Shown: positions 11,301 to 20,078 of the stretch, piece by piece
Layout: every line of letters starts with the position of its first letter
Numbering within the stretch: the first letter of the stretch is position 1
Assembly: GCA_013397455.1 (NCBI GenBank)
Contig: VYZB01000330.1
Span: 1 to 64,000 of the forward strand
Direction: 5' to 3'
Source: Crotophaga sulcirostris
Taxonomy: Eukaryota > Chordata > Aves > Cuculiformes > Crotophagidae
DNA: 64,000 bases
Notes under the pieces: generated by a model
Database searches by the model: none
What the model was told of the DNA's origin: nothing
What the model saw: the letters and a program-made list of their open reading frames with translations, nothing else
Position numbers and translations under genes: made by a program

Positions 11301-14300
11301 CACATAGTTTTCTTCTGTATTTGTGATCTGTCCACTTTAATAACATTTCTGTCATCTGAAGCCCTTTGTTGAAGATTTGGAGCGTTTTCTCCAAGTTTTG
11401 TCATTTTAGATTTGGCATTAGTGAATCTAGTTAAGCCTTCTCCTCTTTTCAGGAAGGGTCGTTTGATGACTGGGTTTTGAATGGCTGATCCATTTGGCTC
11501 CTGAAAAAGGGTAAGGACAGGTAAAAGGCAAAATGTTAAGAAGCCCCTTACACAGTTTGAAGATTTCTTCAAATAAACCCCACATACAAGTAGGAATTTA
11601 CATAGTACGTTTCTACTGGATTTCTAAAGGCATCTCAACAAGCGAAATATTCAGGGCTTACACTTATTTTTAACAATGTGAATATTGAATTCATTGTTAG
11701 CTTTTGATGCTGAAATCTTCCTTGTACAGTTTAAAGCACCTATTGCATCTTGGCACAATATATTGAGAAAAATAAAGTTTAAAAAAATATATAAATAACC
11801 TGTAACTTTTGGGTTTGCTGCAGACGCTGCTCTTCTAGCTTTATCTGTTCTTCCAGGAATTCTTCAAATGTCTGCTTCTTCTCCTGCATCGCAGCTTTAA
11901 TAGGTCTAGTGTAATAAAAAAAAAAAATCAAGTCTTCCACTCCTATATAAAATAACTGTGTTTAACATCACTGCTGTTCAAAGGCCTAAGGTGTAATTAC
12001 ATAAAAGATGACAAATTATGAGGTATTTTGGTCATTAAGTGTCAAAGTTATTATGAAAAATGTCTTCATTTTTTGAGAAATGGTTTATCAAATCCCTACT
12101 AGAGTTAATACACAGATCTAAAAGGTAATGTATGCAGGTTTTGCCATTTATTTTGCTGCTTTTTTCAATGACTCTTTTTTCTGTCCAGATCACCAAACAT
12201 TCACTTGTATTTTACTCATACTGCCAATTTCTACAGTACCACCTTCCCACTCAGTAATGTTACTGATGTGTTCCTCAGCACTCCCTTTGATACTCCTCCT
12301 CCTTTTATCAGGTCTTGCTGGGACACAGTGAGCTTTCTTCAGGGCAGCCCATATAGAATCACAGAATGGTTTGGGTTGGAAGGGACCTTAAAATCATCCA
12401 GTTCCAACGCCCACGCCATGGGCAGGGACATCTCCCATCACACCAGGCTGCTCAAGGCCCCATCCAACCTGGCCTTGAACACTTTCAGGGAAGGGACATG
12501 AACAAATTCTCTGTGCAACCTATTCCAACCTGTTGTTGCTATCAAGAGATGAAGCTACTTGCAACCATCTCTAAGCTCAGGCAAAGCCTCCAGAGCTGCA
12601 ATCAGGCAAGGATCGATGGGATGACACTGACATCCCACACCTGACCTGCAATGCAGCCACAGCACAGTTCCACACATTTGGTGCCAGAAACACCGTGACC
12701 GCAAGCCACAAGAGCAACAGGTCTCAAACTGCCCCAGGAGGCACGAATTTAGAGCTGCTCTTTGCAGATGATAAACCTGAGCATAAAATAGGACACAAGG
12801 TGGTGATAGGGTTTTGGACTGCAAGCAAGAGCTGGCCTAAACATGTGTGCAAACCCAAAAGCGTATTTGGATTCAGACTAGTATATGCCATAACATGCCA
12901 CCACTCAAAAACCTGGAGCAGCAGGACATGCTGCCCAGAGGTGCTGGACACAGTATCACAAGGTTGGAAAGGACCTCTGAGATCATCGAGTCCAACCTAT
13001 AACTCAACACTAACACCAACTCATCATCTAAACCATGGCACTGAGTGCCTCATCCCATCTCCTCTTAAACACCTCCAGGGTTGGCAACTCCACCACCTCC
13101 CTGGGTAGCGCATTCCAATGGCCAATCACCCTTTCAGTGAAGAACTTTTTCCTAATATCAAGCCTAAACTTTCCCTGACGAAGCCTGAGTCCGTGTCCTC
13201 TAGTTCTGTCACTGGTCACCTGAGAGAAGAGACCAACCCCTGCCTGACTACAACCTCCTTTTAGGTAGTTGTAGAGAGCAATAAGGTCACCCCTGAGCCT
13301 CCTCTTTTCCAGGCTAAACAGCCCCAGCTCCCTCAGTCGCTCCTCGTAGGGCTTGTGCTCCAAACCCTTCACCATCTTCGTTGCTCTCCTCTGGACACAT
13401 TCCAGTGTCTTGACATCTTTCTCAAACTGAGGGGCCCAGACCTGCACACAGGACTCAAGGTGTCCCACCGGGAGGTTTTGCTGCAGGGCAGCTTTACCTT
13501 CACCTGGGGGTGGTGACAAGGCAGAGCTTTAGACTAACGCCAACCACTACTTCTGTTCTCTCAACTCCATAAACAAAGCTTTTACTGAACACAAGAAGGC
13601 TTCTGCCATAAGCACTATCATTAGTTCTTAGCCACATATAGATGTTTAAATAAACATAACCCTGGTAATAAACGAAAAAGTCACAGCCTTACACTCCTGG
13701 TCACATTACTACTATTGCCACATAACAGTTCATAGGAGGTTGTAATAAATCAAATAAGAAGCAGTAATTATAACTGCTAATATACTAAGCCAATACTAAA
13801 ACATGTTTCTGAACTATCATCACCCCAGGCTGCACACACCTCTTTGGCCAATACAGAATATCGCAGCTTTCACAGCATAAACAATTTCAAGCCAGAGCCT
13901 CTCTTACTACACGTCTCCACAATATCCAGCAAAATGGTTGAGAAAGCTATACAAACTCAGAATATCAGACTCACAGTATCACAGTATCACAAGGTTGGAA
14001 AGGACCTCTGAGATCATCAAGTCCAACCTACTCTTTCAATCAGAACTCAGAATTCAATCAAATTCATGTTATCGAAACTGCATAACAACGGTCTGAGTTA
14101 CCTTTCCTCTGTAGTAGTCCATAAATGTTTTCCTCCGCTGGAATTTTCAGAGAGATCTGCATTTTCCACACATAAAGGATCAACATGATGATCTTCATTG
14201 TCCATTAATATTTCCATCTTTTGTTCTGGACACCACATGTTTCGTCCTATGAAATTAAGAGAAGCTTCTTTTTTTTCCTCTCCAGCAACAGATCAGTTTT

Positions 14301-17300
14301 CAGCTCATACTTCAAGCAGCATTCAGGTCAGATTAAAACCAGAAGGGAGCTTCATGGTAATGTAGTGTGAATACCTACATAAAATAGCTCTACGATTCCC
14401 CCAAATTAATCCTTACTTGAGCTTCAGTTTTCTTTTTAAAGCAACACCCAATTATGAACAAAAATTTTTCCACAAACCTTAAATAACCCATTCTGATTGT
14501 TCACTTTTTTTGCTATGGTTAATTTATGGCTTAAAAGTAAAATAACTGGAAAAATTTGAATGTCTGTTGTACTTATCGAGCTTCTCTTTCCCATGTATAA
14601 GTGTATAAATTAAGATCAATGTATCTTTTTACATCCTCTTAGATCAAGGCTGTGATTAAAAGCTTCAAAGCTGGTATGAAGTATGATGAAATACAGTCTC
14701 CTGCCTTTTCCCCAAAACCTCTACAGGTTTTCAGCAATCTTATTAAATTCCCAGATTAAAACCAAAACCACCCTTACAGTCACAGCTACACAGTAGTCAT
14801 GCTGGTAGCAATGGTAAAACTAAGAGGAGGAGGAAGAACAAAGAACTCCAGTGCATTGCCTCTGATGTTCAAATAAATTTTAGTCAGATAATGGGATCTC
14901 TTTGTCATCCCATTTTGACTTCTAATTCCAATTCAGTTACTAATTCTCACAGTAGAGCTGGTCTGAGGACATTCTGTATCCCTGAAGAGATTATTATTTC
15001 CCATTTGCCACATGAAAATGTAGGTACAGTTCAGCCCAAACAATTCAGCTCTCCAATATCTGTCATTATTTGCTGTTTTCACAGTCTTTATAATTTATAG
15101 TATTTAGCAATAAAGACCATATTTTTTCCCTAAAACAGACAAGCATTTCATACAGACAGAAGAATTCGAATTTTTTTTTCCTCACGTTGCTTTTAACAAA
15201 ACTCACATGGACATCAACCAGAACACTCCAAGGTCTGTAAGTCATCAGTAAACCAACCAACAAAACAAGTAAACCAATACTTGTATAAAATCTTCACAGT
15301 AACAAATAGGAACTTATGCTCAATAACTACAAGAGGAAAAAACCCCACCACACACCAAGTTACCTTTCTGTAAAGGACTAACCAGTAATACATTTGTTTT
15401 CCATGTTTTTCAAACATTTCTGCATTTTCAGAAGCACATCCAGACCTTGTTTCTCACAGGCAGACACTCCTGAAAGACTGTTCTTCAAAGACGAGGGGCG
15501 TTCTTTGTTGTTCAACTTTTGTAAAAAAAAACACTGTCTTGTGTATGTGGAGAAACAATCAGAGCATAAGCTCTGTCTTCAAAGATATTCTGATACCCAG
15601 ATGATGGCAATTGGTGTAAAGTTGTTAAGCCCACTGAATGGTCAGGTCTTAGCTTCTGACTTTGAGCCATTAGAGTAAAGCCTTGACATTAAAATGTTTT
15701 CAATGGCTATTTCATTGTATTTCTATTACAACACCGCTGTTCTATAGGAGAAAAGAAATGGCGCCGAAGGACAAGATTGATCACCCAGCCTCCATCCTTA
15801 TGTGACTAGGAAAACAAAATCCAAGCTACCCAAGGCTAAGCCTTAAATTCACTCTGCCTACCTAAGAAAACGAAAGATAGGTAATCATTTAAGTCAGGTT
15901 GAAGTGACACTGCCAACAGGAGAAAACTCCCCTGCCCAACTCTAAAAGCTTTTTCCAGCCTAGCACCGTTCCTCCCCTTCGCACACAGCAAACAAGACTG
16001 AAAACTGGTACCAGATACAGGTGTTTGTTTTTTGATACTGATCAGTTCCCCAGTCTAGTTCAGTTCAACATACGAATAAATTTGTGCTGTATGAGAAAAA
16101 AAAAAAGATAGACCACTTCATTTGGATACGCTGACAGCTTAAAGCAATCAAAAGTATTGCAAGAAGAAGCTAATCAGAAAGGAAAGCAACTGTTAGCTTT
16201 ACACTGTCTTTTATGTTTCAAATAAGTTCTTTGAAAAGAAGGGCTCCCCTCACAGCGCATATTGATCAAGTTACAATCACAGCTGGCATTTTATAAAAAT
16301 AGGATAGTATTCCTTCTACAATAGCACTCAACTTTTAATCACTGGAGTGATGCAGCATTTATCTTTGACTAATTAGTTGTCTTAAGATGAAGAACACTGA
16401 ATACACGTTTAGATTTTAACTGGAAAATTAAATGCTTCAGTTTACTCAAAGTACATCACACGCTTGCTGTCTCAACTTACCAAGAACTGCTGTCTGGCCA
16501 GATACCATGCTAAGTAGCTTCTGCTGCTCTTCCATTAGCCTTTGAAGTTGCTCCATCTGTTGTTTCTTTAGCTGTTCCTGTTTCTGTTGTTGCAATTCCT
16601 TCAGCTTTTCAAACAAAAAGAATAAATATATTAGAGGCTCAGTTTACCTACAAGGTACCACAGGATTAGCATCATCAAGACAACCAGAATCTCTTGTTTT
16701 AAAGATGCTCCATTAGGTAAGTGTAACATGAAGGAAATTAAGAATTTTTCTTTCTACGAACGCATATGCTATTTCCAGTTTGCCCAGTTAACGCTTCCAC
16801 TGGTCTTTAACTGACGAATCTGCAAACAATAGAAACCAAAACACTCCTTTCTACTGCATGGGAAAACCATTCAAACTCTGCTCTTTTAACTTTAACTTCT
16901 ACTATACTGTGTTTTTATTAAAATTTGAAATACTTCATCATAATTAAAGCTTTATGAAAATACCAGGGGGGAGTTCACTCTCTCCAGGATCTCAGTTACA
17001 GTGAACAGTACTAATACAAAGGACCAAGAGAGGGGGAGATGTATCAGAGAACAAGAAAACTCATGAAGCTGCCTGAAAAACAGAACTAAAATACTGATTA
17101 AATTCAGTAATCCAGTCTTCTTTCTTCTTGTGTAGCAGCAGTCTCTGGCCCTGCCTCAAGAGCCATATGAAGGTAGGGCATTCTGTACCCTACCAAACCA
17201 CAGCAATGGGTGGTGGGCCTCCATGTCCAACACATACGTATGTGCTGGTTCCAGCTCCTCCAAAGGAAAGACAGGAGGCCTGATGAAATCCTTTCACAGA

Positions 17301-18710
17301 TCAACAATTGGACCACACCTGTCATCCTACAAGCAGGAAAAAATTCCCTTGAATTTCCCTTATAGTTCCTTAAAATTCCAGTGAAAACAGAAGTAATGCA
17401 CTAGGCAAGTAGAAGGTAAGAGATCATGATCAAGATCCAAAGATTGCCTAAGCCTCATCACCAACCCTTTCACTTAATTTGTTGAAGAAATCATATTTCT
17501 ACCTGTTCTGATAAAGATATCCTTAGAAAACCAAACTGAAAAAGATCTCATACAACCAAACACATTGAACACTACAAGCACCAGATTTTTTTAATAGTAT
17601 GTTAGATTTGACAATTACTTTCTAAGACAGGAGACTTAATTCCTCTTAAGACACATGTTAAACCAGATAAAAAGTGTCATTTAGCCACTGATACTGCTGA
17701 CAATACTGAAAAAAGTAAATAAATATTTTCCTATCATAGAGGAGAAAAATTTTGTAGTGCCAGACAAGCTGTGGAATTCTTCTCTAGAGACTCTCACACA
17801 CACAGCGCTGCAGTGAAAAGACACAGGGATTTGTGCTGAGGTAGCTACGAGCAGAGTGGACAGGAAGGCGAGCGAGTTCTTAATCCTTAATTGCAAGATC
17901 TCTTAAAGTGCCTCTGAATACTTCCAGCCAACACAACTTCTATCTATAATAGTAACTGGAAAGAGCTATGAGTGAAGGTAAAGCCGGTTACAGTGGAGTA
18001 ACTGACAGGATTGCATTGGGAAAAAAAAAAAGTAACATCAGAGCATTGCAATTCCAGGCCTTTTTGTCCCAGTGTTTTGGACACTTCACCACATTTCATT
18101 TTAAACTGAAGCCTGTACCAGTGGGAAACAATAGAAGCTAGACTCAATAACTGCACGTCATGAGGAGGACACCAATTTTTATGCACACAAAACTGCGACT
18201 TAGGACTTTCTCTTTAAGCTTGCTCCATTCTACATGTTGCAAAGAGTTCGCTTACTTCCAGGTACGACAAATCATAGACATGAAGAAAATGCATCTTAAT
18301 TGATATACATCAAGAAATTCCAGAACTCTTACCTGTTCAAGCTTTTGTAAGAGTGGATCGCTGTGATCAGATTTATTCTGACCATCCACTTCACTGTGGA
18401 CAAAGTCTGTTTTAGAGGTTTCTGCAGTACGTGCTGCTGCTGGAAAAGATGTTTCAGTGGTAAATTGCTGAGATGCACAAGGGCTGCCTGATTCTTCACA
18501 CAAGGAGTCATCACCTAGAGAACCACTGTCTGAAAGATGCAACACTTCAGTAGGGAAAGCTGTGATGTTTTCACGTCCAGATAATAAATTTTCTTTGTTG
18601 ATTTTCAAACCAGTAAAACTAGAATCTAATAAGACTCCAGCACGGGAACTATTGGACATCCAATGTGCAACGAAGTTTTGTTCGCCACTCAGATCTTCAA
18701 CAGTCGGCAT
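2192..18710 (-). CDS. CENPJ: CENPJ / CPAP centriole assembly protein (whole coding span, 15 exons)
   Basis: This is the complete coding span of the centrosomal protein J gene. In vertebrates the product binds tubulin and sets centriole length during procentriole assembly, acting with STIL and SAS-6. I recognised it from the C-terminal TCP10 (G-box) domain made of repeated Y-P-D-G type beta strands (about residues 1070-1250), a long coiled coil (about 800-975), the motif [11 protein letters not shown] just after residue 260, and the conserved block [19 protein letters not shown] in the tubulin-binding region. Fifteen exons joined at GT-AG sites keep one frame and sum to 3768 nt (1255 residues plus stop), or 3771 nt with an alternative acceptor. 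Human CPAP is about 1338 residues. The start is the first Met, with an in-frame TAG two codons upstream. The gene is head to head with PARP4. It looks intact. Confidence 0.96.
2978..3098 (-). CDS. CENPJ: CENPJ coding exon 14 (residues 1152-1192)
   Basis: TCP10-domain exon with [19 protein letters not shown] and the repeated D-G-Q-E-E-S / P-D-G-T pattern. The acceptor is TTTCAG and the donor AGAG|GTAAGC. Confidence 0.96.
3196..3280 (-). CDS. CENPJ: CENPJ coding exon 13 (residues 1124-1152)
   Basis: TCP10-domain exon with [20 protein letters not shown], nearly identical to human CPAP. The acceptor is CTGCAG and the donor ATAG|GTAAAG. Confidence 0.96.
3324..3338. repeat. Short (TG)n run in a CENPJ intron
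   Basis: About six TG units in the 113-bp intron between coding exons 12 and 13, on the plus strand. Confidence 0.6.
3394..3534 (-). CDS. CENPJ: CENPJ coding exon 12 (residues 1077-1123)
   Basis: TCP10-domain exon with [19 protein letters not shown] and [13 protein letters not shown], several consecutive beta strands of the G-box sheet that binds STIL in other vertebrates. The acceptor is ATTAG and the donor GTG|GTAGGT. Confidence 0.96.
3642..3740 (-). CDS. CENPJ: CENPJ coding exon 11 (residues 1044-1076)
   Basis: Acidic linker ending in ETAYPDGK, the first Y-P-D-G strand of the TCP10 domain. It is phase 0 on both sides. The acceptor is TTTCAG and the donor AAG|GTAAAA. Confidence 0.92.
4438..4535 (-). 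CDS. CENPJ: CENPJ coding exon 10 (residues 1011-1043)
   Basis: Ser/Ala/Pro-rich linker, [19 protein letters not shown]. The acceptor is a tandem GAGTAG: using the first AG puts the exon edge at 4538 and adds one Val; using the second puts it at 4535. Both keep frame. The donor GTAAGT starts at 4437. Confidence 0.85.
4539..5443 (-). other. CENPJ intron 9, no recognised content
   Basis: 905 bp (908 with the alternative acceptor). No repeat or extra in-frame exon was found; open frames here lack splice context. Confidence 0.55.
5444..5543 (-). CDS. CENPJ: CENPJ coding exon 9 (residues 978-1011)
   Basis: Short linker exon starting [18 protein letters not shown], a weak match to the human linker at the same place. 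The acceptor follows a T-rich tract (TTTTAG) and the donor is AAAG|GTATAA. It is the only exon between the coiled coil and exon 10 that keeps frame. Confidence 0.85.
5628..5825 (+). mobile_element. CR1 LINE 3' end in CENPJ intron 8
   Basis: About 200 bp of CR1 tail ending CCAAGCCATTCCATGATTCTATGA, antisense to CENPJ. The two copies of the terminal octamer (ATTCCATG, ATTCTATG) are visible. Confidence 0.92.
6342..6581 (-). CDS. CENPJ: CENPJ coding exon 8 (residues 898-977)
   Basis: Coiled-coil exon with [20 protein letters not shown] and VMEKF-like [15 protein letters not shown]. The phase is 0 on both sides and the donor is TGT|GTAAGT. In human CPAP the same block precedes the linker to the TCP domain. 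Confidence 0.95.
6582..7565 (-). other. CENPJ intron 7, no recognised content
   Basis: 984 bp, A/T-rich, with A runs near 6700 and 7359. No repeat family recognised. Confidence 0.5.
7566..7731 (-). CDS. CENPJ: CENPJ coding exon 7 (residues 842-897)
   Basis: Coiled-coil exon with [20 protein letters not shown] and [17 protein letters not shown], both very close to human CPAP. A run of nine A residues on the sense strand encodes a lysine cluster. The donor is CAG|GTATAA. Confidence 0.95.
7858..8155 (-). mobile_element. CR1 LINE fragment in CENPJ intron 6
   Basis: It begins with the reversed terminus (AATCATAGAATGGGGTGAGT) and extends about 300 bp into the ORF2 end region. It lies in the same sense as CENPJ. 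Confidence 0.9.
8156..8855 (-). other. Rest of CENPJ intron 6
   Basis: About 700 bp without a recognised element. A run of 12 A residues sits near 8588. Confidence 0.45.
8856..8988 (-). CDS. CENPJ: CENPJ coding exon 6 (residues 798-842)
   Basis: It encodes [19 protein letters not shown], the start of the long coiled coil. A second AG at 8969-8970 could also act as acceptor, but only the upstream one (exon edge 8988) completes the split codon left by exon 5, so I chose 8988. The donor is ATCAG|GTAGTT. Confidence 0.92.
9482..9730 (-). mobile_element. CR1 LINE fragment in CENPJ intron 5
   Basis: It starts at the reversed terminus with two degenerate octamers (ATCACAGAACCACAGAATGG) and spans about 250 bp. 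Its inner edge lies about 130 bp from coding exon 5. Confidence 0.92.
9862..11500 (-). CDS. CENPJ: CENPJ coding exon 5, large exon (residues 252-798)
   Basis: This 1639-nt exon is open throughout. It holds the PN2-3 type tubulin-binding region: [16 protein letters not shown] near its start, then the conserved [19 protein letters not shown], the motif [13 protein letters not shown], and [11 protein letters not shown] near its end. The rest is Ser/Asp/Glu-rich and poorly conserved, as in other vertebrates. It ends in phase 1 at donor ACTG|GTAGGA. An upstream in-frame ATG at 11572 lies inside the intron and is not used. Confidence 0.96.
11800..11905 (-). CDS. CENPJ: CENPJ coding exon 4 (residues 216-251)
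   Basis: It encodes [20 protein letters not shown] and a Gln/Glu-rich helix, a strongly conserved CPAP block just before the tubulin-binding region. The acceptor is ACTAG and the donor CAG|GTTATT. Confidence 0.93.
12354..12545 (-). mobile_element. CR1 LINE fragment in CENPJ intron 3
   Basis: The reversed CR1 terminus (ATCACAGAATGGTTTGGGTT) is followed by about 190 bp of tail before similarity stops near the CCTGTTGTTGC block. Confidence 0.9.
12546..12947. other. GC-richer patch of unknown origin between two CR1 copies
   Basis: About 400 bp richer in G+C than the surrounding intron, with overlapping open frames on both strands. It is wedged between two CR1 fragments of different subfamilies, so it may be part of an unrecognised repeat. 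No coding support was found. Confidence 0.3.
12948..13500 (-). mobile_element. CR1 LINE fragment, ATACTGTG-tail subfamily, about 550 bp
   Basis: It begins with the reversed tail (CAGTATCACAAGGTTGGAAA) and runs through an ORF2 end that is open for over 150 codons on the minus strand ([43 protein letters not shown] blocks). Its long residual frame makes it one of the younger copies here. It is 5'-truncated with no other domains. Confidence 0.94.
13972..14030 (-). mobile_element. CR1 3'-terminal stub, ATACTGTG-tail subfamily
   Basis: About 55 bp: two reversed tail octamers (CACAGTATCACAGTATCACA) and the first 40 bp of the element. It is an extreme 5' truncation 70 bp from coding exon 3. Confidence 0.9.
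14102..14246 (-). CDS. CENPJ: CENPJ coding exon 3 (residues 168-216)
   Basis: It encodes an acidic segment starting [15 protein letters not shown]. The acceptor is TCATAG and the donor AAAG|GTAACT. The split codons on both sides join to sense codons with the neighbouring exons. Confidence 0.9.
14247..16480 (-). other. CENPJ intron 2, no recognised content
   Basis: 2234 bp without CR1. It includes weak open frames near 14891 and 15394 that lack splice context and homology. Confidence 0.5.
16481..16604 (-). CDS. CENPJ: CENPJ coding exon 2 (residues 127-168)
   Basis: The exon is Gln/Lys/Leu-rich and predicted to be coiled coil, with [16 protein letters not shown] followed by a hydrophobic LLSMVSGQ segment typical of CPAP. 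The splice sites are AAAAG| and |GTAAGT. It begins in phase 0 and ends in phase 1. Confidence 0.93.
16605..18332 (-). other. CENPJ intron 1 (between coding exons 1 and 2), no recognised content
   Basis: 1728 bp. An open frame at 17104-17325 on the minus strand has no recognised match and no splice context. Confidence 0.5.
18333..18710 (-). CDS. CENPJ: CENPJ coding exon 1 (residues 1-126)
   Basis: This exon carries the start codon and the N-terminal region beginning [13 protein letters not shown]. An in-frame TAG lies two codons before the ATG, which fixes the start. The Kozak context has A at -3. The donor is CAG|GTAAGA. The upstream exon edge is probably at 18737 (acceptor TTCAG), so about 27 nt of 5' UTR share this exon; an alternative acceptor (TTTAG) would give an edge at 18713. 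Confidence 0.93.
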
Positions 18711-19104
18711 CTTCTAAATTGTATTCCAATTTATATGCTGAAGTAGCATTAACGTACAACATTACATCATGTAGTGTCAGGAGAGTAAAGCTTTCAAAGT
18801 TCCAGGTATTTGGTGTGGATGATTACCTACTTTTAGCACCTAGAAGTTAAGCAGATATGCAAAATAAGAAACCTACAATAAAAGATTCCCAGTAAAAGAA
18901 AGTTACTCTCATAAAAAAACAGTGTATTTATAAAAATAAGTCATAATCTACTTTTCCCTAAGCAATGGAAACAATTTAGACAACTAGTAACAAACACTTT
19001 CTGTGCAGGAAGTCAACATAATCCAATTTTTAATATTATTTATTTGAGTGCAGCTAATATCTCAAATATAAAGCTGTGTATAATATTCTCTTCAGTACTA
19101 CAGA

Positions 19105-19428
19105 GAGGGATGCAGAATTTTTTTCAAGTGACTGCAACAAAAGAAGAAAAGTGTAGTGATAGGACAAGGGGTAATGGCTTTAAACTGAAAGAAGGTAGAT
19201 TTAGATTAGATAGAAGGAAAAAATTCTTTACAATGAGGGTGGTGAGGCACTGGAACAGGTTGCCCAGGGAAGTCGTGGATGCCCCATCCCTAGAGGTGTT
19301 AAAAACCAGGTTGGATAAGGCTTTGAGCAACCTGATATTGGAAAGTGTCCCTGCCCACGGCAGGGGGTTGGAACTGGACAATCTTTAAGGTCCCTTCCAA
19401 TCCAAACCATTCTACGGTTCTATGATTT
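19105..19428 (+). mobile_element. CR1 LINE fragment in CENPJ 5' non-coding intron
   Basis: About 325 bp of ORF2 end and tail with a residual frame ([20 protein letters not shown] block) and a terminus reading CCAAACCATTCTACGGTTCTATGAT. It is antisense to CENPJ. Confidence 0.93.
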
Positions 19429-19620
19429 AAGGAGTTGAAAAAGAGACTTCCTGCACAGGACTTTAATATGAATGCAAAGTTTCAAATATGTCCATCTAAA
19501 CACAAACATTTTACTGCACATATTTCAACGCAGCATTTATCATTTAAGTTTCATTTAAGTAACTGTTTTTTGCAAGTTAGACTGAACGTCCCTCTGACAG
19601 CACGGCTTTTTATAGCATTT

Positions 19621-19642
19621 TTTCTTTTTTTTTTTTTTTTTC
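19621..19642 (+). repeat. Poly(T) tract
   Basis: Twenty-two bases, almost all T, with one C. It may be the A-tail of an unrecognised minus-strand insertion, but no element body was recognised next to it. Confidence 0.7.
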
Positions 19643-19849
19643 AAACAGTGTTTGTCCAGACACTGTTCAGAGAGAAATGATGATGTCTTGTGTTAAGTAT
19701 GATATGTGCTGAGCAGATGTGTCTTCTTCTATGTGTTTAACCTCTCTTTGCAGTCCTTCTCTAGCTAAAAATGCAAGGTCAGACCAAGAGCTGGTTCCAA
19801 AGCTCCATTAGCAGAGATTTGGCTGTTGTGAAGTTCATAAAAACATTAA

Positions 19850-20056
19850 AATCAGTCCTTGGAAAGTAACAGAATATGCATAAGATTTCTGGGAAAATTT
19901 ATACATATGCATGTAAGTGGGAAATATATTGTCCCCAGCTTTTGTCTCGTTACGCATGGCTGACAGAAATCATTCACTTGTGCGTCCAGCGCTGAAATAA
20001 AGGACGCTGCTTTCTAAAACTTGAAAATTAATCTCAGAGAGTTTATTTGCCAGCAT
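19850..20056 (+). mobile_element. Endogenous retrovirus LTR, 3' part (R/U5-like)
   Basis: The sequence has the features of avian ERV LTR ends: ATATGCATAAG followed by a TATACATATGCATG segment, a GTCTCGTTACGCATG block, then CCAGCGCTGAAATAAAGG with AATAAA at 19996-20001. The 5' boundary is unclear and could reach back to about 19690. No internal retroviral sequence adjoins it, so it is a solo or truncated LTR. Family assignment is from recalled avian LTR patterns. Confidence 0.6.
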
Positions 20057-20078
20057 TTTTGATATCAGCACTTGGCTC

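Noticed and set aside
11501..11572. Extension of CENPJ coding exon 5 to an upstream ATG at 11572
   Set aside because: A clear acceptor (TTTTTCAG) ends the exon at 11500, where the conserved exon 4 block joins in frame; the extension is intron.
12695..13108. 137-codon plus-strand open frame
   Set aside because: It crosses from an uncharacterised patch into the antisense of a CR1 and has no splice support.
13028..13519. 163-codon minus-strand open frame
   Set aside because: It is the residual ORF2 end of a 5'-truncated CR1, not a host gene.
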